Numbered from the stretch's first letter, positions 23,702 to 36,679 are shown. The stretch is DNA of 64,000 nucleotides from Lantana camara (GCA_037501455.1 CM074862.1:86947501-87011500); one strand, 5' to 3'. A program made the numbers and translations. The notes: generated from the sequence alone by a model not told the origin.

Positions 23702-26700
23702 TCTTAAGTGGTATCAGAACCCGGTTGCAAAATCGAGGTTCTAGCGTCGTGTCATGTGAAGTCTAGGTCGAACGACATAGGATTAATTGATAATTTACGA
23801 GTCTTGCATCTTATTTGGATCCACTTCAATTTACCTGAATCTATTTGAATTAATTGAATTACTTGATAACTTGTGGACTGCATTAATTTATGCTATTAAT
23901 CGTTGAATAAATTGGCTTTGACTTGCTTGAGCTTTATATGATTCGCATGTTTATTTTAAATATTAATGAATTGTATGTTGCACAATGCATTTAAATTCTT
24001 GTCGTTAGCTCCAATTGTGTGACATGAGCATGCCTTACCCACATGCAATTATTTTCAAAGGAAGTTGTGAGTTACAGGTAGCGAAAATGACGTCAAACCA
24101 TGGCCAATTTTCGTGACAACCTCAGCATACAACAAATTCTCCTCTTTAACTTGAGAAGGATACAATCCGGAATAGAAAAATAAAATCAATCGTGGGATTC
24201 GAAAAAGATGAATCAAGCGTGGAAATCATTTACAAGACTCGAGAGGTTGGGAAAAAAAAAAGTGGAGGAAATTTTTTGAAAATGCTTACACCGGGATTTC
24301 TAGTACCAAGGGGGAGGTGATTCAATTCAAGAAAAAGGCGTGGAGAAAGATTCGCGATATCACGGAAGAAGAATGCTCAAGACTCTATGCTCGGGCGGAT
24401 CGAACCGACTTTTCCTGATCCAAATTGAATTGCCATGTTGCGAGGTTGAATTGGAAGATATGGAGCAGCAAATGGAAATAATAAAGAAAGGCAAGGTGAT
24501 AATTAGGGTGAATATCGGGATCATCATTGAAGATTAAATTCTTGAGAAATATTGAGATATTACAGGCATGAGTGAAGAAGCATATGAATTCAAGAATTAC
24601 AATCTCGGACCATCAAGTTACACAAAGTACTACCAGGGAGGTTTTAATCAAGGAATTAATCATGGGAAGGTTCGAGAACCATTCAGGCATTGATAATCGG
24701 GAAAGGGTCGGGTTCAAGAAAGGTCCAAACCAAGTCATGGAAAGGCCTAAGTTATTTAATTTTCTTTACGTATGCATATATCCTTAATATAATTGTTCCA
24801 CCGTGTCGCTTTTAAATGGGTGGTAAGTTGTGTATTAACATTTTAACCGACATGCATTATTTAGTGTTTATTGTTAATAGGCTCATCCCTATATTGGGAA
24901 GATTACCAGGATCTGGAAAATGCTAATAAGTTCAGTTGTTTCTTCGACCTTCATAAATTAGTCAGCATCTTGGAAATATAGTGGTGCAGGACAATGAACT
25001 TTCTTGCTTCGGGTCATGGTATCGATTTTACAAATATCAACCCTCTGGAAGCAATAGGAAGCAAGTGCAATGTTGTTTGCACTTCTACGGACAACAGAAA
25101 TCCACAACCTTTACCTAAATAACTTTGATGGCTGATTATGTTTTATCGGATTGTGGGATATCGGAAATTACAGATATCAGACTAGATTGGCGATATAGTT
25201 GGGGAAATTGCGAAATGGTAAACAAGTTCAGGGAATTAGAAAATTTCTATTTTCTTAAGGGAGAGAGTCAGGAAACAAATTAAAGCCGGAGGTTAGACCT
25301 CACTCGGGGAGAGTTGGAATTTCAAGAAAACCGATTCTTCCGGGAGCCTCTATCAGAACCATGTGAAATAAGTCTTCAATACCTCAAATCTTTTCTCTTC
25401 CTTATATCAAGAAAAGTCTCCTCATCGACAGCACCTTTGCATTATTACCATTCTCAGAAGGTTTTAATGTGTCAACTCCGATAAGAGTTGGATTACGAAG
25501 TTGTTACTTATACCCTAGAGATGTCTGTGAATGCGAACCGCCCCTCCAAGCGTGCTACCTTCATCACCTCTTGCCGTGAAATTTATGCTTTCCTCTCTGT
25601 CAACACATCTGAGAAGATTAAAGTCCTGAGAATTACCGATCGAAGATTGATCCTCTCTTTCGAGATATTTTGAAGAGTTGTCGAATATGTCATAAAATTT
25701 CAAGGAGTAAAAGGAAGACATTTCATTAGAACCTCAGTCCTTTGGTTCTATAAAAGTGTGCTTGCTGACTTATTCTCAAGGGGTGATGACCTTATTCCTT
25801 TTCCTCATCAAACATTCTCCTTAAATAGAAATCTTTATGAATTGGGCAGGATGAACAAAGGCCACTAAAAATAATTATGAGATCAAAGATGCTATCGACG
25901 ATTTCGTGGTGCTATCTTCTAATAGAGTAGAAGCTCAACGGTTACTTCCATTTTCGGGTTCCGAAGGTGAGTGTGTGAATCAAGCTAAGAATGGCTCGAC
26001 CGATAAATATGATATGGAAATTAGCGTAGAAAGCTAGGGATCAATGATGATTTACATATTATGTTAGAAAATAGCACTAGGGCTGAGGTGGTTCTCCAGA
26101 AGGGCAACGTCGAACTGTGGTAGTACCGTGAGAAGAAATCTCAACCATGGAAGCAACCACTGAACGAAATGATTACGATGTCAGAATTTCAATCTGCGGT
26201 GAACAGTACACTTAAACATGCATATCACGTGCATCATTTATTTTATTAATTGTTTTATGTGATTACTTGTAATTTATTAACTTACTCTTATATGAATAAT
26301 AAATTGACGTAATTGACATTTTCCATTTGCTCCTTACATGATGATTGTGTAAATGTTTATTTAATCGGTCACTTGAAAGTTTACTTCGTGTGCGTAAGAG
26401 ACGGGTTTCTCTTATTACTTGCTCGAGAGACGGGGTTCTCTCATTGTTTGTTTGAGAGACGGAGCACTCTCATTATTACCTGCTATTTGTTCGCTTGTTC
26501 TAGTGGAAGGTTAGATTTTCTTTCGAGTGTTAAGGCTCCGTGGAGTTGAGGGTCGTGACTTAAGAATATTGGAGGGACCCGGTTGAGTGAAGACCTCTTT
26601 CGAACTAATCCCTGATGGGGCATAGCCAACTCGCGTGGGATGAAAACGAGAGAGCCAAGTAAATTCCAAGCAATTCGAGACAACGGATCTGGGGACCAAA

Positions 26701-26722
26701 TCCTCTTAAGGGGGGAGAGAAT
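23702..26722 (+). mobile_element. internal region 1 of the tandem array
   Basis: Primer site TGGTATCAGAACC at 23709-23721 (one change from the canonical site), then AT-rich sequence with scattered short frames, then the purine tract at 26708-26722. It is the counterpart of 29418-32728 and aligns with it throughout, except that 265 bp between two TAAGTT words are missing at 24748. The longest frames (65-78 codons, near 24340-24790 and 26313) match no family I recognise and are not kept intact between the two copies. 25100-26300 holds nothing else I can name. Confidence 0.75.
23709..23721 (+). other. primer-binding site, first unit
   Basis: TGGTATCAGAACC, seven bases after the LTR end. The canonical initiator Met-tRNA site reads TGGTATCAGAGCC, so this copy has a G-to-A change. 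Confidence 0.8.
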
Positions 26723-29417
26723 TGTAACGCCCTAATTTTCCAGACGTACAGATACGCATGTCACACGTGTGATTTTGAGAGTTAGGATTTATTTTAATCC
26801 TTTCGTTTATTAAATTCTTACATTTCATGAAAATTATATGGATAATATTTCAATGTGTTCACGTGAAAATATATGAAATTCGTGAAAATGTCAGAAATAT
26901 TGTGTGACTTGAAAATACTTTTTATGGGAAATAATTGCCGAAATTGATTTAATTGCCAAATTGTCCTTAATTGACATTTATTTAAATTAGAGGACCAAAT
27001 TGCATAAACAATTCTTGGACCAAAGTGAATAAAATTGTAAGAATGGAACTTAATTGCATAACTTATATATTTGAGGGACTTAATTGCAAATTGTGCTTGA
27101 TCAGCCATATACGTAGAAGCATCATGTAGTCTCCATTTCATTTATCATTTCATTTCATAAAAATATAAAAATATTTGCTCCCCATTTCTCACGATTCAAC
27201 ACCAAGAAGAAGGAGAGAAAACTCCATCATTTCAAGTTAATATTTTGGATGAATTAAGAATCTTGGAAGCATCACCTCATCTCATCTTCATCTCATTCCA
27301 TCTCTTTTCATTTCAAGGTATATTTGAGCTATTTATATGAATTCTTGAATTCATGAGTGGAAGCTAGGGTTCTAGTTTGGATTCAATAACTTGATTTCTA
27401 GTTGCTAGAAACATGGATACATGCCTTTAACTTGAATTTCTACTTGAATTCTTGGAGTTTATGGAAATATTTGATGAATATGTATATGAGTTCCAAAGTG
27501 AAAATCTTGATGATCAAGGAATGATTTATGTGTTTATATTAGTTTTATTGTACCTTAAGCATGTATATATGTTTCTCTTCATGAATTATAGCATTTAGAA
27601 TGTAATTATAAGTGTTTTGATGGATTTGGAGCTTGGTTCGTGTAATCCCCTGTTTTCAGCTCTATTTTTATTTCTGGCGTGACTGTAGGTCGCGACCGCG
27701 ACCTAAACACACACCAATCTGGTCGCGCCCGCGGCCCACTCACAAATCTGGCAGAATAGTAGGTCGCGCCCGCGACCTGAAATACACATAAAACAGGTCG
27801 CGGCCGATACCCAAATTTGGCCAAGTTTCGAATTTTTGAAAAATTACACAAAAAATTCATGAAAAATTACGTCGCGCCCGCGATAAAAAATAGAGCAAAA
27901 ATGGTCGCGACCGCGACCCCTGCATAATCTGCATAAAATTGAGATTTCCAAATCCTTTTCTAATCTCTTAATTGACACCAACGTGCTATTATATGATCAA
28001 TATCGCGCCATAATATGATTGTTACATGCTACATTTGATAATACATGACGTTTCATTGCATGATTAGGCCGTGCGTCATAATTGGTACCATTATCGAGTT
28101 ATGTCCCACGAGTGCACAAATGTTTCTATTCCTTGTCCAGTTCTTCTCCAGGGCGAAGATTGTGATCATGAGCACGTTCACGTATCCATGAGTCATTGTG
28201 TCGCCTGTCAGGTGAGGTTTAATTATAGCTATTTAGAACCTATATAACCCTTACGTGAGATTTCGTTCAAAAGGTATTATATTTATAGTTTTCCCTAAAC
28301 ATACTCATGATTACAGGCAATTCACTTTTAAATGCAAGCAAGTCATGTTCATGAAAAGCAAGCAAGCCATGTTATTATCATGAATCAAGCATGTTTGGCG
28401 AGTAAAGCATGTTCACGTTGGGCCCGAGGGTAGTGGCTTGAGCCAGCCGGGAAAGCAAGGGCTGACGGGTAACTCTCGCGCTATCCTCACCACATTGGGA
28501 TGACCCCTGAATCCTCTAGGAGATTAGTGGAGGAAGGAGTTCCAGGCTTAGGGTTTCATTTACCCTCTGCTCAACACGTCGTAGATGGTGAAGGTTAGCT
28601 ACCTTCCCATCATTGGAGGGAGAAGGAGACTGGGGACGGGTCCGACACAGCGGATTGTCCTCGGGTTATTGCATGATTTCCATTCCTTAATTGTATTGCC
28701 TGATTACACTATCGAACTAATGCACTGTAATTGAATTGCATGTTCACCTATTGACTAATAAAGCAAGCATGTGTCATTCACACTGGGAGTAAGGTTGGAG
28801 ACTGCCCTCTCTCGTCGGGCTACGTATTGAATGCATGAACATGATCAAAGTATTTAATATTGATAGTTGTAATCTCGGGCAAAGTGTATTATACCATGTC
28901 TTGAACTTATATCACTTATAGTTACAAAACCTTACCCGAGGTTATAACTTGCATGTCATCTGCGCTAATATTTATTTATGCCCCTCACTCGGTCTTCACA
29001 GACTGACGTCTCCATCTTTCAGGTTATTGCAGGTCCACGCTAGGCGGGAATCGAGTCGAGTCCAGTCCCTATAATCGAGTCAAGCAAGGTGCATATTCTT
29101 TATTGTTGCATTAGGCTTAGTGTTATAATTATTTGTTATGTATTCGGAGATGTTAATGTATTAATATGTGAACTAGTATACGGGTTATTTGACAAATGAT
29201 CAATGTGATAGCATGCTTTAATAGTTAGCCTTGATAGTGAATAGACTATGCTTCCACTTTATTCTGTAGCACGATTGAGTTAGTCATGCCTAGCTTGTCG
29301 TTTTATTTGCATTGTCACCTGTTCGCTATAAGTTAGTTCATGTACAGATTACCCGTTCCATATGTGGAAAGACATATAGTGCGGGGGTGTGGCATCTCCA
29401 CGTGTTGGGGTGCTACA
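26723..29417 (+). repeat. LTR 2 (shared middle LTR) of the tandem array
   Basis: TGTAACGCCCTAATTTTCC to GTTGGGGTGCTACA, 2695 bp. It is preceded by a polypurine tract and followed by a primer site, so it serves as 3' LTR of unit 1 and 5' LTR of unit 2. There is no 5-bp duplication around it. It holds the best preserved spacing of the palindrome array. Confidence 0.85.
27688..27918 (+). repeat. array of six 16-bp palindromes
   Basis: Starts at 27688, 27721, 27762, 27796, 27870 and 27903: steps 33, 41, 34, 74, 33. Perfect GGTCGCGACCGCGACC at 27688 and 27903, and a perfect-stem variant GGTCGCGCCCGCGACC at 27762. Confidence 0.85.
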
Positions 29418-32400
29418 TCTTAAGTGGTATCAGAGCCAGGTTGCAAAACCGAGGTTCTAGCGTCGTGTCATGTCAATTCTAGGTTGAACGGCGTAGGATT
29501 AATTGATAATTAGCGAGTCTTGCATCTTATTTGGAACCACTTGAATTTACCTGAATCGATTTGAATTAATTGAATTACTTGATAACTTGTGGACTGCATT
29601 GATTTATGTTATTAGTCATTGAATAAATTGGCTTTGACTTGCTTGAGCTTTATATGATTCGCATGTTTATTTTAAATATTGATGAATTGTTTGTTGCACA
29701 ATGCACTTAAATTCTTGTCGTTGGCTCCAATTGTGTGACATGAGCATGCCTTACCCACATGAATTTATTTTCAAAGGAAGTTGTGAGTTACAGGTTGCGA
29801 AAATGATGCCAAACCATGGCCAATTTTCGTGACAACCTCAGCATACAACAAGTTCTCCTCTTTAACTTGAGAAGGATACAATCCAGAATAGAAAAATAAA
29901 ATCAATCGTGGGATTCGGAAAAGAAGAATCAAGCGTGGAAATCATTTACAAGACTCGAGAGGTTGGAAAAAAAAAACAAAAAAGTGGAGGAAAATTTTCG
30001 AAAATGCTTACACCGGGATTTCTAGCACCAAGGGAGAGGTGATTCAATTCAAGAGAAAGGCGTGGAGAAAGATTCGCGATATCACGGAAGAAGAATGCTT
30101 AAGACTCTATGCTCTGGCGGATCGAACCGACTTTTCCCGATCCAAATTGAATTGCCATGTTGCGAGGTTGAATTGGAAGATATGGAGCAGCAAATGGAAA
30201 TAATAAAGAAAGGCAAGGTGACAATTAGGGCGAATATCGGGATCATCATTGAAGATTAAATTCTTGAGAAATATTGAGATATTACAGGCATGAGTGAAGA
30301 AGCATATGAATTCAAGAATTACAATCTCGGACCATCAAGTTACACAAGGTACTACCAGGGAGGTTTTAATCAAGGAATTAATCATGGGAAGGTTCGGGAA
30401 CCACTTAGGCATTGATAATCGGGAAAGGGTCTGGTTCAAGAAATGTCCAAACCAAGTAATGGAAAGGCCTAAGTTGAAGCCGAAGAATTTTGAAGATTTA
30501 AGAGACCGTAGGAAAACTAGAGAATGATCCACCGTTCGAACCACACTTGCAATTTGGCCAACAAGGAATGGATACCGGATCCAAGCCTGACATTTCTACG
30601 GTGACAGGTTCTCCAACGCATTCATAAGCATGTGCATAATATCTATTAATTAATTGCCTCTCATTTATAAATGTTACCATAATTGTTATTAAAGATTTCA
30701 TACTTGGTGTATTAAATGCGTTATTTAAATTAATTAAGTTATTTAATTTCTTTGTGTATGCATATATCCTTAATATAAGTGTTCCACCGTGTTGCTTTTA
30801 AATGGGTGGTAAGTTGTGCATTAACATTTTAACCGACATGCATTATTTAGTGTTTATTGTTAATAGGCTCATCCCTATATTGGGAAGATTACCAGGATCT
30901 GGAAAATACTGATAAGTTCAAGCAGATAAATGTTCAGTGTTTTCTTCGACCTTCAGAAATTAGACAGCATCTTGGAAATACAGTCGTGCAGGACAATGAA
31001 CTTTTCTTGCTTTGGGTCATGGTGTCGGTTTTGCAAATGTCAACCCTCTGGAAGCAATAGGAAGCATGTGCAATGTTGTTTGCACTTCTACGGACAGCAG
31101 AAATTCACAACCTTTACCAAAAGAACTTTGATGGCTGATTATGTTTTATCGGATTCTGGGATGTCGGAAATTACAGATATCAGACTAGATTGGCGATATA
31201 GTTGGGGAAATTGCGAAATGGTAAGCAAGTTCAGGGAATTAGAAAATTTCTATTTTCTTAAGGGAGAGAGTCAGTCGGGAAACAAAGTAAAGCCGGAGGT
31301 TAGACCTCACTCGGGAGAGTTGGAATTTCAAGAAAACCGATTCTTCCGGGAGCCTCTATCAGAACCATGTGAAAGAAGTCTTTAATACCTCAAATATTTT
31401 CTCTTCCTTACATCAAGAAAAGTCTCCTCGTCGACAACACCTTTGCATTATTACCATTCTCAGAAGGTTTTAATGTGTCAACTCCGACAAGAGTTTGCTT
31501 ACGATGTTGTTACTGATACCCTAGAGATGCCTGTGAATGCGAACCGCCCCTCCCAACGTGCTACCATCATCACCTCTTGTCGTGAAATTTATGCTTTTCT
31601 CTCTGTCAACACATGTGAGAAGATTGAAGTCCTGATAATTACCGATCGAAGATTGATCCTCTCTTTCGAGATATTTAGCAGAGTTGTCGGATATGTTATC
31701 AAATTTCAAGGAGTAAAGGGAAGACATTTCATTAGGACCTGAGTCCTTTGGTTCCATACGAGTGTGCTTGCTGACTTATTCTCACGGGATGACGACCTTA
31801 TTCCTTTTCCTCATCAAACATTCTTCTTAAATAGAAATCTTCATGAATTGGGCAGGATGAACAAAGTCCACTAAAAATAATTATGAGATCAAAGATGGTA
31901 TTGACGGTTCAGCGGTGCTATCTTCTAATGGAGTAGAAGCTCAACGGTTACTTCCATTTTCGGGTTCCGAAGTTGAGTGTGTGAATCAAGCTAAGAATGG
32001 CTCGACCGATAAATATGATATGGAAATTAGCGTAGAAAGCTAGCGATCAATGATGATTTACAGATTATGTTAGAAAATAGCACTAGGGCTGAGGTGGTTA
32101 TCAAGAAGGGCAACGTCGAACTGTGGTAGTACCGTGAGAAGAAATCTCAACCAAGGAAGCAACCACTGAACTAAATGATTACAATGTCAGAATTTCAATC
32201 TCCGGTGAACAGTACACTTAAACATGCATATCACGTGCATCATTTATTTTATTAATTGCTATATGTGATTCCTTGTTATTTATTAACTTACTCTTATATG
32301 AATAATAAATTGACATAATTGACATTTTCCATTTGCTCCTTACATGATGATTGTGTAAACGTTTATTTAATCATTCACTTGAAATTTTACTTCGTGTGCG

Positions 32401-32728
32401 TAAGAGACGGGTTTCTCTTATTACTTGCTCGAGTGACGGGGTTCTCTCGTTGTTTGTTTGAGAGACGTGGCACTCTCATTATTACCTGCTACTTGTTCGC
32501 TTGTTCTAGTGGAAGGTTAGATTTTCTTTCGAGTGTTTAGGCTTCGTGGAGTTGAGGTTCGTGACTTAACAATATTCGAGGGACCCGGCTTAGTGAAGAC
32601 CTCTTTCGAACTAATCCCTGACGTGGAATGGCCAACCCGTGTGGGATGAAAACGAGAGAGCCATGTAAATTCCAAGCAACTCGAGACAGTGGATATGGTG
32701 ACCAGATCCTCTTAAGGGGGGAGAGAAT
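29418..32728 (+). mobile_element. internal region 2 of the tandem array
   Basis: Canonical primer site at 29425-29437 and purine tract at 32714-32728. It is the longer copy, keeping the 265 bp (about 30476-30740) lost from unit 1. Its longest frame, 30930-31385 (151 codons, Cys-rich near its start), has no counterpart frame in unit 1, where it is shifted. I do not recognise it and treat the region as non-coding or long decayed. Confidence 0.75.
29425..29437 (+). other. primer-binding site, second unit
   Basis: TGGTATCAGAGCC, the canonical initiator Met-tRNA complement, seven bases after the end of LTR 2. Confidence 0.9.
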
Positions 32729-35369
32729 TGTAACGCCCTAATTTTCCAGACGTACAGATACGCTTGTCACACGTGTGATTTTGAGAGTTAGGATTTATTT
32801 TAATCCTTTCGTTTATTAAATTCTTACATTTCATGAAAATTATATGGATTATATTTCAATGTGTTCACGTGAAAATATATGAAATTCGTGACAATGTGAG
32901 AAATATTGCGTGACTTGAAAATACTTGTTATGTGAAATAATTGCCGAAAGTGATTTAATTGCCAAATTTTCCTTAATTGACATTTATTTAAATTAGAGGA
33001 CCAAATTGCATAAACAATTCTTGGACCAAAGTGAATAAAATTGTAGGAATAGAACTTAATTGCATAACTTATATATTTGAGGGACTTAATTGCAAATTGT
33101 GCTTGATCATCCATATATGTAGAAACATCATCTAGTCTCCATTTCATTTATCATTTCATTTCATAAAAATATACACATATTTGCTCCCCATTTCTCACGA
33201 TTCAACACCTAGAAGAAGGAGAGAAAACTCCATCATTTCAAGTTAATATTTTGGATGAATTAAGAATCTTGGAAGTATCACCTCATCTCATTCCTTCTCT
33301 TTTCATTTCAAGGTATATATGAGCTATTTATATGAATTCTTGAATTCATGAGTTGAAGCTAGGGTTCTAGTTTGGATTCAATAACTTGATTTCTAGTTGC
33401 TAGAAACATGGATACATGCCTTTAACTTGAATTTCTACTTGAATTCTTGGAGTTTATGGAAATATTTGATGAATATGTATATGATTTCCAAAGTGAAAAT
33501 CTTGATGATCAAGGCATGATTTATGTGTTTATATTAGTTTTATTGTACCTTAAGCATGTATATATGTTTCTCTTCATGAATTATAGCATTTAGAATGGAA
33601 TTATAAGTGTTTTGATGGATTTGCAGCTTGGTTCGTGCAATCCCCTGTTTTTAGCTCTGTTTTATTTCTGGCGAGACTGTAGGTCGCGGCCGCGACCTAA
33701 ATACACAAGAATCTGGTCGCGCCCGCTACCTCAAATACACATAAAACAGGTCGGGACCGCTACCCAAATTTGGCCAAGTTTCGACTTTTTGAAAAATTAC
33801 ACGAAAAAGTCATGAAAAATTAGGTCGCACCCGCGGCCAAAAATAGAGCAAAAATGGTCACGACCGCGACCCCTGTATATTCTGCATAAATTGAGATTTC
33901 CAAATCCTTTTCTAATCTCTTAATTGACACCAACAAGCTATTATATGATCAATATCATGCCATAATATGATTGTTACATGCTACATTTGATAATGCATGA
34001 CGTTTCATTGCATGATTACGCCGTGCTTCATAATTGGTACCATTATCGAGTTATGTCTCACGGGTGCACAAATAATTCTATTTCTTATCCAATTCTTCTC
34101 CAGGGCGAAGATTGTGATCATGAGCACGTTCACGCATCCATTGGTCATTATGTCGCCTGTCAGGTGAGGTTTAATTCTAGCTATTTAGAACCTATATAAC
34201 CCTTACGTGAGATTTCGGCCAAAAGGTATTATATTTATAGTTTTCTCTAAAGATACTCATGATTACAAGCAATTCATTTTTAAATGCAAGCAAGTCATGT
34301 TCATGAAAAGCAAGCAAGCCATGTTATTATCATGAATCAAGCACGTTTGGCGAGTAAAGCATGTACACGTTGGGCCCGAGGGTAGTGGCTTGAGCCAACC
34401 GGGAAAGCAAGGGCTGACGGGTAACTCTCTCGTTATCCTCACCACATTGGGATGACCCGTGAATCCGCTAGGAGATTAGTGGAGAAAGGAGTTCTGGGCT
34501 TAGGGATTCATGTACCCTCTGCTCAACACGTCGTGGATGGTGAAGGCTAGCTACCTTCCCATCATTGGAGGGAGAATGAGACTAGGGACGGGTCCGGCAC
34601 CGCAGATTGTCCTCGGGTTATTGCATGATTTCCATTCCTTAATTGTATTGCATAATTACACTATCGCACTAATGCATTGTAATTGAATTTCATGTTCACC
34701 TATTGACTAATAAAGCAAGCATGTGTGATTCACACTGGGAGTAAGGTTGGAGACTGCCCTCACTCGTCGGGCCACGTATTGAATACATGAACATGATCAA
34801 AGTATTTAATATTGATAGTTGTAATCTCGGGCAAAGTGTATTATACGATGTCTTGAACTTATATCACTTATAGTTACAAAACCTTACCCGAGGTTATAAC
34901 TTGCATGTTTTCTGCGCTAATATTTACTTATGCCCCTCACTCGGTCTTCACAGACAGACGCCTCCACCTTTCTGGTTATTGCAGGTGCACGCTAGGCGGG
35001 AATCGAGTCCAGTCCTGTCCTTGTAATCGAGTTAAGCACGGTGCATATTCTTTATTGTTGCATTAGACTTAGTATTATAATTATTTGTTATGTATTCGGG
35101 GATGTTAATGTATTGATATATGAACTAGTGTACGGGTTATTTGACGAATGATCAATGTGATAGCATGCTTTAATAGTTAGGTTTGATAGTGAATAGACTA
35201 TGCTTCCACTTTATTCTGTAGCACGTTTGAGTTAGTCCCGCCTAGCTTGTCGTTTTATTTGCATTGTCACCCGTTCACTATATGTTAGTTCATGTACAGA
35301 TTACCCTTTTCGTATATGGAATGACCTATAATGCGGGGGTGTGGCATCTCCACGTGTTGGGGTGCTACA
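32729..35369 (+). repeat. LTR 3 of the tandem array
   Basis: TGTAACGCCCTAATTTTCC to GTTGGGGTGCTACA, 2641 bp, shorter than LTR 1 and LTR 2. Part of the difference is the loss of one 41-bp unit in the palindrome array near 33730. It is followed by the target duplication TGTAT. Confidence 0.85.
33682..33871 (+). repeat. array of five 16-bp palindromes (one unit lost)
   Basis: Starts at 33682, 33715, 33749, 33823 and 33856: steps 33, 34, 74, 33. Compared with 27688-27918 exactly one 41-bp step is missing, as if two neighbouring palindromes recombined. Confidence 0.8.
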
Positions 35370-35830
35370 TGTATTACTATCTACACCCCTCATTTCGGAT
35401 CAGACCTAGGAGAAAGAAGAAAGAAGCAAAAAACTAGAGAAGAATAGTGATGGTTTGTCCATTTTCTTCCATGTTTGAGCATGTTTTAGGGTTGGTATAT
35501 GAATAGTGAGGGTTTGAGCATTTTTTATGAATTCATGCCATCTTTGCTTCAGATATTTGGTCTAGATGACTTCCATGTTTTATTTCTAAGTATGATTTTC
35601 ATGGAAATTGCATCAAATTCGATCCACCATAGCTGAACCTCCATGAACTTGATAAATTATTCAATATACGTACATTTTGATTCCTTGATTTGTTCTTGCT
35701 TTATTGTTGTGTTGTATGGTGTATTAGCTACTATTATATGTTACCTTTTGTTGCTTTTCCTTGCTTCTTTGTTGCCTGGAGTTGCTTCTGTGGTTATGGA
35801 GCTTTGAAGACGAAGAACAGGGGCTGTTTT

Positions 35831-35992
35831 TGCACATCCCGCGACCTGCACACTCGCGGTCGCGGCCCCATTTGGGTGGAGGTCGCGATTGGTTTTTAGC
35901 CTAACTTCGACCTGGAGCCATTTATCTTGCTGGTGCAGATGGTGGTCGCACCACGACCACCTTTGAGCAGGTTTAGGGTTGCGGCCGTGACC
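35831..35992 (+). repeat. degenerate palindrome cluster
   Basis: Copies near 35831, 35858, 35881, 35944 and 35977, for example TGGTCGCACCACGACCA and GGTTGCGGCCGTGACC; the last two start 33 bp apart. It starts about 1090 bp from the LTR head once the insertion is removed. Confidence 0.5.
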
Positions 35993-36642
35993 CCATTTGG
36001 AACTAACTTTGAGTTGCTGCTGCTGTTACGTTTTGTTCATCATTTCGTTTGTACTTTGCCAGTTCTTCTTTCTTCTCTCTTACCTCTTTTACATTAGTAA
36101 CTTGATTTATTATGTGTTACATGTTTTATTATGTATTTATTGTGTAATTTTGATACTCTTATGTGTAATATGTGATCTAATATGTAATATAAGTTCTTCA
36201 ACATGCATGGATGAATCAATATGTCGTTTCCTTATTTCGTATGATATTTTTATGATCCTTTTATTATATGCATGCATGCCTAACATGTTTAATGAGGTGT
36301 TGTTCTTATTATGTGAAGTTTATGAATTCGTTTAACATGAAATATGTGAATTATGATGTAATGTGATTTAATATGACTTCATATGACCTAAGTGTTATCT
36401 TGTTACATTCTTTACACATCGTTTACATTCATACGCATTTGCCGAGCATCTATTTGGTGCATTTTGAGTCTAAGTCCATCTCTTGTTCTTTGTTTTGTTC
36501 GGAGGTTTGTCCCGTAGGTGACGAGGAGGTCTCTTAGAGGTGTTTTGGTTCATCTCGTTTAGTTTGGTTGACAAGGTGAGGTTTCTTTCTTTTAATTAAT
36601 ATAACCTAAAACCCTAAATGTGTTTTAAGCCTGCATGTGACT

Positions 36643-36645
<3 letters not shown>

Positions 36646-36679
<34 letters not shown>
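36646..36679. repeat. (TA)n microsatellite
   Basis: About 17 uninterrupted TA units within the plus-strand LTR. Confidence 0.9.

Larger units (their letters stand above)
21014..35369 (+). mobile_element. tandem LTR-internal-LTR-internal-LTR array (LARD-like, non-autonomous)
   Basis: Three LTRs of about 2.7 kb (21014-23701, 26723-29417, 32729-35369) alternate with two internal regions of 3.0 and 3.3 kb. The whole block has a single pair of 5-bp duplications, TGTAT at 21009-21013 and 35370-35374, and no duplication around the middle LTR. Each internal region starts with an initiator Met-tRNA primer site and ends with a purine tract (AAGGGGGGAGAGAAT). No gag, protease, reverse transcriptase, RNase H or integrase motif is visible, so the element depends on others. 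Long LTRs with a non-coding core fit the LARD class. Unequal recombination between two copies is the simplest origin. Confidence 0.85.

Noticed and set aside
24340..24787. Short frames with near-identical counterparts at 30062-30527
   Set aside because: Similarity comes from duplicated retrotransposon DNA, not from protein conservation; frames end differently in the two copies.
30930..31385. Cys-rich 151-codon frame in internal region 2 of the tandem array
   Set aside because: The equivalent region of unit 1 is frameshifted and the sequence matches no retrotransposon domain I know, so coding is not supported.
35997..36335. A hydrophobic 112-codon frame resembling a membrane protein
   Set aside because: TTT/TTA/TGT-rich composition of an LTR gives Leu, Phe, Tyr and Cys by chance; no start context or homology.
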